Shown: in pieces, positions 1 to 6,922 of the stretch | How positions within the stretch are numbered: position 1 is the stretch's first letter | How the letters are laid out: every line of letters begins with the position of its first letter | Assembly (NCBI GenBank): GCA_030623125.1 | Contig: JAUXMQ010000006.1 | Location: forward strand, 1 to 11,839 | Direction of reading: 5' to 3' | From: Acidimicrobiia bacterium | GTDB lineage: Bacteria; Actinomycetota; Acidimicrobiia; Spongiisociales; ZC4RG35 | DNA length: 11,839 nt | Notes under the pieces: generated by a model | Told to the model about the DNA's origin: nothing | The model's input: the letters and a program-made list of their open reading frames with translations, nothing else | Database searches by the model: none | Position numbers and translations under genes: made by a program

Positions 1-20
1 AATCGCCAAGTTTCCTCAAC

Positions 21-40
21 TAACTACATGCATGTAGTTA
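21..40. promoter_or_regulatory. Perfect 20-bp palindrome, probable operator
   Basis: The sequence TAACTACATGCATGTAGTTA equals its own reverse complement over all 20 bases; the flanking pair (C at 20, T at 41) breaks the symmetry. It is more AT-rich than its surroundings. No T-run follows on either strand, so it does not look like an intrinsic terminator. A dyad of this length before a gene start is typical of a site for a dimeric transcription regulator, but I do not recognise the regulator. It lies about 90 bp before crgA and could equally serve a divergent gene beyond the left edge. Confidence 0.6.
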
Positions 41-49
41 TGCAGAGCC

Positions 50-84
50 TTGTCCACATGGTGTGTAGAATTACAAGCGTGTAA
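50..84. promoter_or_regulatory. Two adjacent inverted repeats, one including a DnaA-box-like 9-mer
   Basis: TTGTCCACA at 50-58 matches the preferred DnaA box of high-GC actinobacteria. Three bases later, at 62-70, TGTGTAGAA is a degenerate copy on the other strand (TTCTACACA), so the two form an imperfect inverted repeat. It is followed at once by TTACA-agcg-TGTAA (71-84), a second inverted repeat with perfect 5-bp arms. Together with the palindrome at 21-40 this makes a dense regulatory stretch before crgA. DnaA binding is inferred from the 9-mer only; the repeats may instead be operators of other regulators. Confidence 0.4.
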
Positions 85-130
85 CCCGTGACGAAGGCAC
101 TCTGCGGATTGACTATCGTCGCCGACTGAC

Positions 131-367
131 ATGCCAGAGTCGAAGCGTCGTAAACCAAAGAACCGACCACCGTCACAGAAGGCGATCGCCGCCGCGAAGG
201 AAAAGGACCCCAGTCCCATCTGGTATGTGGCACTGATCGCCGGCCTCATGATCATTGGCGTCATTCTGGTTCTGGTTCGGTTCATATTCCAGATGGATCA
301 GATGGTCTTGGTGGCCGGTCTCGGGTTCATCGCGGTCGGGTTTCTGCTGACGACCAACTATCGATAG
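131..367 (+). CDS. crgA: Cell division protein CrgA
   Basis: A small membrane protein of 78 residues with a basic, Lys/Arg/Pro-rich cytoplasmic N-terminus (about 1-27), a first membrane helix at about 29-49, a very short outer loop, and a second helix at about 57-75 ending in a GFLLTTNYR tail that matches the family's ending. In actinobacteria CrgA helps assemble the septum by contacting FtsZ, FtsQ, FtsI and PbpA/RodA-type proteins. It is shorter than mycobacterial CrgA (about 93 residues), mainly in the loop between the helices. Family assignment rests on size, topology, terminal motif and position beside the pknB cluster. ATG at 131 has no clear Shine-Dalgarno sequence, so a leaderless or near-leaderless transcript is possible. 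Its TAG stop is immediately followed by the TGA stop of the opposing kinase gene. Confidence 0.88.
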   Translation: MPESKRRKPKNRPPSQKAIAAAKEKDPSPIWYVALIAGLMIIGVILVLVRFIFQMDQMVLVAGLGFIAVGFLLTTNYR

Positions 368-2323
368 TCATGGCGTCGTCGTCGACGTCACGATCGTCGT
401 AGTGGTTGGCGGGGGCAGGGTGGTGGTGGTGGGCGGCGGCTGGAACTCGCCGAGGGTGACAGTCACAATGTCACCGGGGCCGACAATGTTTCCCTCCAAG
501 GGGATCTGATCGACGATCGTGCCGTCCTGAGCAGGATCCCCGACGGGTTGGGTGCTGTTGGACACGTTGAGGATGAGACCAAGATCGTCGAGAACCAACT
601 GCGCCTCGCTCTCGGTCAGACCGATCAGGCTGGGCACCTCGACAGGCTCGGCGCCCTTGGAGACGATGAGGAGGATGGTGTCTCCAGACAGCACCTGGGT
701 GCCCGCCTCAGGCTCGGTCCTGATGACATCGCCAAACGCCACTTCGTCGGAAAACTCCTCGTTGACACTGAACTTGAGGCCGAGCTCGGTCAGCTGGGCG
801 ATGGCGTCGAGTTGAGACATGCCGGCAAGATCGGGAAGCGTTATCACCTCCGGCCCCGATGAGAGGACCAGGTTGATCGGTGTTCCGGCGCCCACTTCGA
901 CACCCGCAGCGGGCGACTGTTCAATCACAACGTCGACCTCGAAGTCGGCATCAGGACGTGTCACAACTTGGCCGACGGCCAGTCCCGCGGACCTGATGAG
1001 TTGTTCGGCGTCGTCGATGTTCTGACCGATGACAGGAGGCACCGAGAACTCCTCCGATCCGGTCGAGATGAACACATCGATGATGGAGCCGACCTCGGCC
1101 TCGGTCCCGGCGGGCGGGTCGGTCCTGATCACTATTCCCGGCTCGATTGTGTCGTTTGTCTCGAACCGCGGGTTGGGTACGAATCCGTCGGCCTGAAGTC
1201 TTTGCAACGCGGCGTCCTGAGTGAAGTTCGTCACGCTCGGGACGGTTGCAATCTCGACATCGGCGTCGACTCCGCCCGCCAGACGGAAGAGGAAGAACAT
1301 GAGAATGGCGAGAGCGACGAGGAGCGCGAATGCCGTGATGATGAAAGGCATCTGAGAGGGAGGCTCATCCTCGATCTGCCGGTAGACCTCGTCGGGTGGC
1401 ACCGTTGGTGGGGGAACGGCCGACATCACCTGGGTGGTTTCGGTGCCGGCAGCCGCACCGCCGGCCACAACCGGCACGATCGGCGGGACTACGACGGGGT
1501 CACCCTTGAGTACGGCAAGCAGATCCTGACGCATCTCCTCAGCCGACTGATAGCGGCCTGCCGGGTCCTTGCGGAGGGCCTTGGTCACAACGGCGTCCAG
1601 CGATTCGGAAACATCTGGGTTCAGTGATGACGCTGGGGGCGCCTCGGCCGACACGTGTTGGAAGGCGACGGCCATAGGGCTCTCACCGGTGAATGGCGGG
1701 CGACCTGTGAGGGTCTCGTAGAGCACCACCCCCAACGAATCGACATCGCTTCGGGCGTCGGCGGCCGCGCCCTGGGCCTGTTCGGGGCTGAAGTAGGTGG
1801 CGGTGCCGATGACGGCGCCGGTCTTGGTGAGCTCTTGGCTGTCATCCCATGCTCTGGCGATACCGAAGTCGGTGACTTTCACCGTTCCGTCCTTGGCCAG
1901 CAGGATGTTGCCCGGCTTCACGTCGCGATGAACCAGTCCGGCCTGATGGGCAATGGACAGTGCGGCGGCAGTCTCGGCGGCAATCTCGAGGGCACGGCGC
2001 GGCAGAAGCGCCCCCTCGGACCTGAGGACATCGCGAAGAGAGCGGCCATCGACGATCTCCATGACGATGAAATAGGTGCCCTGTGCCTGCCCCCAGTCGT
2101 AGATCCCAACGATGTTTGGGTGGGTGAGATTGGCCGCAGCCTGGGCTTCACGACGGAATCGCTTCACGAACGCCTCGTCTGAGGAGAACTGGGAGTGAAG
2201 GACCTTGATGGCGACCTTGCGGTTTAGCAACGTGTCTTGACCTTCGTAGACATCGGCCATTCCGCCCCGGGCAATGTGGGACGTGACGTGATAGCGCTCG
2301 GTCAGTTCGGAGGGGGTTTGCAT
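368..2323 (-). CDS. pknB: PASTA-domain Ser/Thr protein kinase, PknB type
   Basis: 651-residue membrane receptor kinase. The kinase domain covers about 11-272, with a Gly-rich loop (IARGGMADVY, 17-26), ATP-binding K40, the HRDVKPGN catalytic loop (D134), DFG (152-154) and activation loop threonines T166 and T168 in a TKT motif corresponding to the autophosphorylated pair of mycobacterial PknB. A Pro/Val-rich juxtamembrane linker leads to one membrane helix at about 326-348. Four PASTA repeats follow (about 355-630), which in this family bind muropeptides or lipid II, then a Thr/Pro-rich extracellular tail. Subdomain IX reads SDVDSLG where family members usually have Tyr or Trp in place of D195. 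It is the last gene of the minus-strand cluster, 36 bp after pbpA. Expected substrates include FHA proteins and cell-wall enzymes. ATG at 2323 lacks a Shine-Dalgarno sequence. Confidence 0.95.
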   Translation of the reverse strand: MQTPSELTERYHVTSHIARGGMADVYEGQDTLLNRKVAIKVLHSQFSSDEAFVKRFRREAQAAANLTHPNIVGIYDWGQAQGTYFIVMEIVDGRSLRDVLRSEGALLPRRALEIAAETAAALSIAHQAGLVHRDVKPGNILLAKDGTVKVTDFGIARAWDDSQELTKTGAVIGTATYFSPEQAQGAAADARSDVDSLGVVLYETLTGRPPFTGESPMAVAFQHVSAEAPPASSLNPDVSESLDAVVTKALRKDPAGRYQSAEEMRQDLLAVLKGDPVVVPPIVPVVAGGAAAGTETTQVMSAVPPPTVPPDEVYRQIEDEPPSQMPFIITAFALLVALAILMFFLFRLAGGVDADVEIATVPSVTNFTQDAALQRLQADGFVPNPRFETNDTIEPGIVIRTDPPAGTEAEVGSIIDVFISTGSEEFSVPPVIGQNIDDAEQLIRSAGLAVGQVVTRPDADFEVDVVIEQSPAAGVEVGAGTPINLVLSSGPEVITLPDLAGMSQLDAIAQLTELGLKFSVNEEFSDEVAFGDVIRTEPEAGTQVLSGDTILLIVSKGAEPVEVPSLIGLTESEAQLVLDDLGLILNVSNSTQPVGDPAQDGTIVDQIPLEGNIVGPGDIVTVTLGEFQPPPTTTTLPPPTTTTIVTSTTTP

Positions 2324-2334
2324 CGAGTCAGAGA

Positions 2335-2363
2335 ATTGTAGGGAGGGGTTGATGCCAACTCAT
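2335..2363 (-). promoter_or_regulatory. Possible internal promoter for pknB
   Basis: On the minus strand TACAAT (2340-2335) is a near-consensus -10 hexamer. A weak -35 candidate, ATGAGT, lies 17 bases upstream at 2363-2358, overlapping the end of pbpA. Transcription would start only a few bases before the kinase ATG at 2323, which has no ribosome binding site, so a near-leaderless mRNA would explain both facts. The weak -35 keeps confidence low. Confidence 0.3.
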
Positions 2364-3814
2364 GACTGTGACGCGATCCAGATCTCGATCAGCTCCGATG
2401 CGATAGGTGCCGCCAACGATCCGCCGGTCGCGGACTCACCCGAGGAAGGGCTGCCTTCGATGAACACCGCCAGAGCAATCGTCGGACTCTCGACTGGAGC
2501 AAATCCTATGAACCAAGGATTGGAGAAATCGCCATGACCTGTGGCCGTACCAGTCTTACCCGCAACCCTCACTCCGGGTACCGCAGCCCGGCGACCGGTG
2601 CCTTCGGTCACGACGCGCTCCATCATCTGGGCAAGCACCGAGGCCGTTTCTGGCGCCATGGCGCGTCCCAACTCGGTGACCTCGGTGGTCTCCACTGTCT
2701 GACCACCGGCATCGAAGATGCGCTGGACCATGTAGGGATTGGTCACAACCCCATTGTTCGCTATTGCTGCGGCGACCATCGCCATATGCAACGGCGTGGC
2801 ACGCACGTCGCGTTCCCCGATGCCACTCTGGGCCAGTGCTGCATCATCACCAACCAGATCGTCGGTAGGCCAAACGGCTTGGGGAATCGCCCACTCGTAG
2901 GCGATTTCGGTGTTGAAGCCGAGAGCCTCGGCCGTGATGGCGATGTCGACCGCACCCAGTTGAATCGAGAGGTCGGCAAATACTGTATTGCAGCTGCGAA
3001 CAAAGGCCTCGAGGAGGCTCACCGACACCCCGCCGCCACATGTTTGGCCCCCGAAGTTCGAGATCGTCGCTGTTGAACCGGGAAGGTCGAATTCGCTGGG
3101 GTCGTCGAAGGTTGTTCCCGGTCCCGCCGTCCCGGTGTCGATGGCAGTGGCAGTTACCACCGTCTTGAAGCTCGATCCTGGGGCGTAGATCTCCAGTGTC
3201 CCCCTGTCTATCAATGGCCGGGACTGGTCGATGAGCAGGGTTTCCCATTGTTGGGCGGAGTCGTCTCCCAGAAGCAAGTTCGGGTCGAACGACGGTGTCG
3301 AGACGGCTGCCATGACCGCACCCGTTCGAGGATCAAGGGCGATAACCGCGCCTTTGTTGTCGCCAAGAGCCTCGAGGGCCGCTAGCTGAAGCCCTGCGTG
3401 GATCGTGATCTCCAGATTCTCGGGGCGGAGATCCCGTCCCAGAATGACAGCGACTATGTCACTGATGGTGAGATCTCGTCTCGAGCGCAATTGGGATGAG
3501 TACGCCGCTTCGAGAGCACTGCTGCCCACCAGGAACGAGGAATAGCCGACAGCATGGGCGAATGCCTCGCCCTCGGGGTACTCCCTGATGTAATCGCGAC
3601 TCCCGGGGTCCTCTACCGATCTGGCGACGACCGTTCCGTCGATGGTGACGATCAGACCGCGCTCCTTGCCGCGTTCTGTCAACGCCGGACGTGGGTTGAG
3701 CGGATCCGTCTTGAGATCGTCAGCACGCACCACCTGAAACCAGGTGACAGCCAGAAGAAGGGCGCCCATCGCGGCGAATATGCCAATGGCGATTCGACGA
3801 ATGGGGCCGTTCAT
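2360..3814 (-). CDS. pbpA: Class B penicillin-binding protein PbpA (transpeptidase)
   Basis: 484 residues, close to mycobacterial PbpA (about 490). An N-terminal signal anchor (about 7-29) places it in the membrane with the rest outside. The transpeptidase domain starts near 150 (GAVIALDPRTGAVMAAVSTPSFDPN) and holds the three active-site motifs: S214-S-F-K217 with nucleophile S214, S274-C-N276, and K420-T-G-T423. Cysteines 259 and 275 lie 16 residues apart around the SxN motif and could form a disulfide, as I recall is reported for mycobacterial PbpA. It crosslinks septal or lateral peptidoglycan, probably as partner of the RodA polymerase encoded just upstream. The ATG overlaps the rodA stop (ATGA) and is preceded by GAGGA, so the two are probably translationally coupled. 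Confidence 0.94.
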   Translation of the reverse strand: MNGPIRRIAIGIFAAMGALLLAVTWFQVVRADDLKTDPLNPRPALTERGKERGLIVTIDGTVVARSVEDPGSRDYIREYPEGEAFAHAVGYSSFLVGSSALEAAYSSQLRSRRDLTISDIVAVILGRDLRPENLEITIHAGLQLAALEALGDNKGAVIALDPRTGAVMAAVSTPSFDPNLLLGDDSAQQWETLLIDQSRPLIDRGTLEIYAPGSSFKTVVTATAIDTGTAGPGTTFDDPSEFDLPGSTATISNFGGQTCGGGVSVSLLEAFVRSCNTVFADLSIQLGAVDIAITAEALGFNTEIAYEWAIPQAVWPTDDLVGDDAALAQSGIGERDVRATPLHMAMVAAAIANNGVVTNPYMVQRIFDAGGQTVETTEVTELGRAMAPETASVLAQMMERVVTEGTGRRAAVPGVRVAGKTGTATGHGDFSNPWFIGFAPVESPTIALAVFIEGSPSSGESATGGSLAAPIASELIEIWIASQS

Positions 3815-5106
3815 GACGCTTCCTCGTGGCTGATTCGGAGTAGCAGGGCGATCAGGACCAGATTGCCGACAAGAGCCGAACCGCCATAGGACATGAAAGG
3901 CAGCGTGATCCCCGTCAGTGGAAGGATGCGGAGTATCCCGCCGATGATCAGAAACACCTGGATCCCGAAGATGAATGTCAGACCGGCAGCCAGCAGCTTG
4001 CGGAAAGTGTCGCGGCTTCGGAAAGCGATGCCCAGTCCGACGCTGACGACAAGCGCGAACAGTGCGATCACAGCCACGGATCCCGCGAACCCAAGTTCCT
4101 CACCCACGGCAGCGAAGATGAAGTCGGTGGACGCATTGGGGATCAGGTCGGGCCTTCCCAGCCCCGGGCCCGCTCCTGCGAGGCTGCCGGACCCGAGAGC
4201 AAAGAGCCCTTGTGCGATCTGGAACCCTTCGTCCTGGTAGTTCTCGAATGGCGCAATCCATGCGACAACCCGACGCTGCACGTGGTCAAACATCAGAGAC
4301 GAGGCCACCCCTCCCAACAAGGCCAGCAACCCACCCGCAGCCAGATAACCGGTGGCGCCGGTGGCGGCGTAGAGAAGCAACACGAATCCGGCGAACAACA
4401 GAAGCGATGCTCCGAGATCGCGCTGCCACACGAGGATCACCACGCTGACTCCCCAAGCAGCCAGCAGTGGTATCAGTTGCCGGGGCTCCGGAAATCGGAG
4501 TGGTCCCACCTGGCGGTGTGCCTCGCGCAGAGCGCGCTGATGGTCGGCGAGATAAGCGGCAACGAACGTCACCAAACCGAGTTTCGCCAACTCGGCAGGC
4601 TGGAACTGCATCTGGGTGAAGCCGAGCTCGAGCACCACCCACAGACGTGATCCGTTGACCTCCAGGCCCTTCAGGGGGAACGCCCAGTCGGACGACAGGT
4701 TGGGAAGCAACAGCAGAGCGATCGAGATCACGAGAATGAGATTGCGATAGCGACGGAGCACCGAGGTGCCTGGCTTGGAGAGCAGGGCAAGCACCAGCGC
4801 CGCCAAACCAGCCCCGATCAACAACCACCATCGTTGCAGCCCGGCTCGAACGACGTCCAGTCTGTAAACCTCGAGAAACCCGATTGCGGTGAGGGCGACT
4901 ATTGGCGCCAGGAGCAGGGGGGTGGCACGAGGCGCCCACGTGCGCACGGCGACCTGGAGGCCGCCGAACGTGATCAGGAACACCAGAAAGGTGAGACTGG
5001 TCTGCACGTCGACACTGCCCCCGCGAGCGAAGTTGACGAGAGTCACCCCAAATGCCGCCAGAAAAGATGCCGCAATGATCAGGGCGGCTTCGGTGTTGCG
5101 GGTCAT
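3811..5106 (-). CDS. rodA: SEDS peptidoglycan glycosyltransferase RodA/FtsW
   Basis: 431-residue polytopic protein with around ten or more hydrophobic segments. SEDS signatures are clear: GSRLWVVLELGFTQMQFQPAELAKL in two parts (GSRLWV and FQPAELAKL), WQRDLGASL, TDFIFAAVGEELGF around 327-340, and the C-terminal LPLTGITLPFMSYGGSAL. The Asp in TDFIFA (D328) corresponds to the conserved extracellular-loop Asp implicated in glycosyltransferase activity. The enzyme polymerises lipid II into glycan strands with a class B PBP, here the overlapping pbpA. Genomic position in the fhaA-pknB cluster favours RodA over FtsW. The gene starts 21 bp after pstP; the upstream bases give only a weak Shine-Dalgarno match (AAGAG, very close to the ATG). 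Confidence 0.93.
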   Translation of the reverse strand: MTRNTEAALIIAASFLAAFGVTLVNFARGGSVDVQTSLTFLVFLITFGGLQVAVRTWAPRATPLLLAPIVALTAIGFLEVYRLDVVRAGLQRWWLLIGAGLAALVLALLSKPGTSVLRRYRNLILVISIALLLLPNLSSDWAFPLKGLEVNGSRLWVVLELGFTQMQFQPAELAKLGLVTFVAAYLADHQRALREAHRQVGPLRFPEPRQLIPLLAAWGVSVVILVWQRDLGASLLLFAGFVLLLYAATGATGYLAAGGLLALLGGVASSLMFDHVQRRVVAWIAPFENYQDEGFQIAQGLFALGSGSLAGAGPGLGRPDLIPNASTDFIFAAVGEELGFAGSVAVIALFALVVSVGLGIAFRSRDTFRKLLAAGLTFIFGIQVFLIIGGILRILPLTGITLPFMSYGGSALVGNLVLIALLLRISHEEAS

Positions 5107-5127
5107 CTCTTAGAGGGGCACTAGCAC

Positions 5128-5835
5128 TCAGCCAAGGGCGTCGACGACGATTACTGTGATGTTGTCGACGCCCCCGGCCTCGTTGGCCGTTTCGACCAGT
5201 TTCCAGACCACATCATCGACAGTGCCCCCGCCCATCGCCGCTGCAATTGCGCCGTCGTCAACCATCTCGTTCAGTCCGTCCGAACACAGCAGGATCCTGT
5301 CCTCGGGCTCGAGGGTGATTTCGATCTCGTCGATATTGACGAATCGGCTGAGCCCGAGGGTTCTTGTCAGCATGTGACGCTGTGGGTGAGATGCCGCCTC
5401 TTCTGCCGAGATCTCTCCGAGGGCCACGTACTCGGCGGCGACGGTGTGATCCTCGGTCACCTGGCGAAGTTCGCCGGCCCGGTACATGTAGGCACGACTG
5501 TCACCCACGTGGGCAAACGTCGCGGTGCCATCCTCGCCCAGTGTCACCAGGGTCATGGTCGTCCCCATGCCTTCGAGACTTGGTTCTCTGGCCACTTCCT
5601 CCCTGATCGCCCTGTTGCCGGCTGCCACCCGGTCACTCGGCAAAAGATCGTTCGACGCTGCCGCATTCACGGCGAGTCGCGAGGCAACTTCTCCAGCGAC
5701 ATGACCCCCCATGCCATCGGCAACCACGAGAGTCGCCGGCCCGTGAGACTCGCCGGAGGAATCGGGATACAGCGAGTCTTCGTTGTTCTCCCTGACCATC
5801 CCCTTGTGGCTCGCCGTTGCCCACAGGTATTTCAT
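5128..5835 (-). CDS. pstP: PP2C-family Ser/Thr protein phosphatase, PstP without membrane anchor
   Basis: 235 residues comprising a PP2C catalytic domain and nothing else. Metal-binding motifs are present: RENNEDS with D20, DGMGGH with D40, HVGDSRAY, DHT, LLCSDGL with D186, and GGVDNIT with D224. The protein reverses Ser/Thr phosphorylation by the cluster's kinase and would dephosphorylate its targets. Mycobacterial PstP is about twice as long and carries a membrane helix and an outer domain; here the chain ends seven residues after the DNIT motif, so it should be cytosolic, like the Firmicutes PrpC/Stp enzymes. The ATG overlaps the fhaB stop in ATGA and has a GGAGG site four bases upstream, supporting this start. 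Confidence 0.93.
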   Translation of the reverse strand: MKYLWATASHKGMVRENNEDSLYPDSSGESHGPATLVVADGMGGHVAGEVASRLAVNAAASNDLLPSDRVAAGNRAIREEVAREPSLEGMGTTMTLVTLGEDGTATFAHVGDSRAYMYRAGELRQVTEDHTVAAEYVALGEISAEEAASHPQRHMLTRTLGLSRFVNIDEIEITLEPEDRILLCSDGLNEMVDDGAIAAAMGGGTVDDVVWKLVETANEAGGVDNITVIVVDALG

Positions 5836-6242
5836 CGAACCTCCATGACGGTCTTGCCCACCTGGATGTTGTCGCCGCGTCGGAGCTCGGTCGGAGCGGT
5901 GACACGACGACCATTCACGTACGTCCCGTTCGTGCTACCCAAGTCGTGGAGCATCATCGCATTCTCCTGAGCCACCAGCCGCATGTGGAAATCGGAAGCG
6001 TAGGGGTCGTCAATGACTAGGTCGGCCTCGTCGGACCTGCCCAGCACGGTCACGTCGGTGATTTCGACTTCGATGCCCTTCTGGCTTTCGGATCGGACAA
6101 AGAGGATCTTTCTTCCCTCACGACGTCGGCGACGCACCGAGATTCCCAGGTGCGATCCGATCGCCCTGGCCACCTGCCAAACAAACAGATAGACCAGGCC
6201 GAGAAAGATGATCCGCAGAATGGCGAGGATTACGTCTGGCAT
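5832..6242 (-). CDS. fhaB: Membrane-anchored FHA-domain protein FhaB
   Basis: 136 residues from the ATG at 6242. An N-terminal membrane helix (about 3-22) is followed by an Arg-rich stretch (37-44) that should stay in the cytoplasm, then an FHA domain (about 62-134). The phosphothreonine-binding residues G68-R69, S83, H86 and the STNGT motif with N105 are present. The loop reads ASDFHM where family members have ASxRHA, so the Arg before the His is Phe. FHA domains bind phosphothreonine, and in mycobacteria FhaB (FipA) links kinase signalling to the division machinery. The reading frame stays open upstream, but that part is the end of fhaA read in another frame. The chosen ATG overlaps the fhaA stop as TGATG, giving stop-start coupling. 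Confidence 0.9.
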   Translation of the reverse strand: MPDVILAILRIIFLGLVYLFVWQVARAIGSHLGISVRRRRREGRKILFVRSESQKGIEVEITDVTVLGRSDEADLVIDDPYASDFHMRLVAQENAMMLHDLGSTNGTYVNGRRVTAPTELRRGDNIQVGKTVMEVR

Positions 6243-6922
6243 CAGAGTTTCGAAAGTCGGTAGCGGTGGTCCGAGAATGCGAGGACGGCGCCGGGATTGA
6301 CTGCTGCGGCCTCCCGACCAACCGGCTCTCCATCGAGGGACGTGCCGTTCGACGATCCGAGATCCCTTATCCAGATCTGACCATCCTGTCGCCAAACCAG
6401 CGCATGTCGACGACTGATGTCCTCGAAGGGAAGGACGACATCGGCCTCCGGCGACCTGCCGATCAGAGCCCGGTTGCGCCCAACTTCGACGGTCTCCGAC
6501 CCGGCCAGACGCGCCCATGGAACGGTTGGACCCGGCATTACCTTCAGGTGACAGACGACCGTTCCGGGCGAAACGTCCTTGGAGGCTTGGATCGCCACCG
6601 CAATTGGCCCTTCCAAACGCAGCCCTTCGTCTGCCGTGTAGCGGTCGACCTCCTCAGCCAAAACCCTCTCCAACTCCCCGGGGTCGAGGGTCAGGTCGCG
6701 GGGATTGACGAGGATCGTGTATGAGTTGGCGGTGGCGGGCCCTGTCACGTGCTCATAACGAGCGAGGTCGGCTTCACGTGCCAGCTTTCCGGCGATTTCC
6801 GACGGATGAAGATGACCTGAGAACGCCTTCCCTGCGGCGCCTTCAAAGAGACGTTCCAGGCGGCGCTCGAAGCTGCGGACGAGGCTCAAGGATTGAGAGA
6901 TTACGGGTCGCCTGGTGGTCAT
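6242..6922 (-). CDS. fhaA: FHA-domain protein FhaA with N-terminal DUF3662 domain
   Basis: 226 residues from ATG at 6922. The N-terminal half (about 12-125) matches the FhaA/DUF3662 region, including SFERRLERLFEG and the ANSYTILVNPRD stretch. The C-terminal FHA domain (about 145-226) has GRS at 155-157, SRRH at 170-173 and SSNGT at 190-194, all the expected phosphothreonine-binding residues. In mycobacteria FhaA binds phosphorylated MviN and restrains lipid II export and peptidoglycan synthesis. The long low-complexity linker of mycobacterial FhaA is absent here; about 20 residues join the domains. The open frame extends to 7024 but would run into the tRNA gene, so that start is rejected. No Shine-Dalgarno sequence precedes 6922; an in-frame TTG 11 codons later (LSLVRSFE) is an alternative start. 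Confidence 0.88.
   Translation of the reverse strand: MTTRRPVISQSLSLVRSFERRLERLFEGAAGKAFSGHLHPSEIAGKLAREADLARYEHVTGPATANSYTILVNPRDLTLDPGELERVLAEEVDRYTADEGLRLEGPIAVAIQASKDVSPGTVVCHLKVMPGPTVPWARLAGSETVEVGRNRALIGRSPEADVVLPFEDISRRHALVWRQDGQIWIRDLGSSNGTSLDGEPVGREAAAVNPGAVLAFSDHRYRLSKL

Noticed and set aside
21..40. The 20-bp palindrome as an intrinsic terminator of an upstream gene
   Set aside because: No T-run follows on either strand, the stem is AT-rich, and no coding frame ending just before it is visible.
968..1627. A 219-codon open frame on the plus strand inside pknB
   Set aside because: It is antisense to the clear kinase and PASTA regions and its composition (Arg, Asp, Gly, His) is that of a shadow frame.
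4286..4939. A 217-codon frame on the minus strand inside rodA
   Set aside because: It lies in another frame of a gene with unmistakable SEDS motifs; the product is Arg/Gly/Pro-rich without features.
6243..6518. N-terminal extension of FhaB up to 6518
   Set aside because: This stretch is the FHA domain of FhaA read in another frame; the extension has no membrane helix or motif, while the start at 6242 gives the normal FhaB length and topology.
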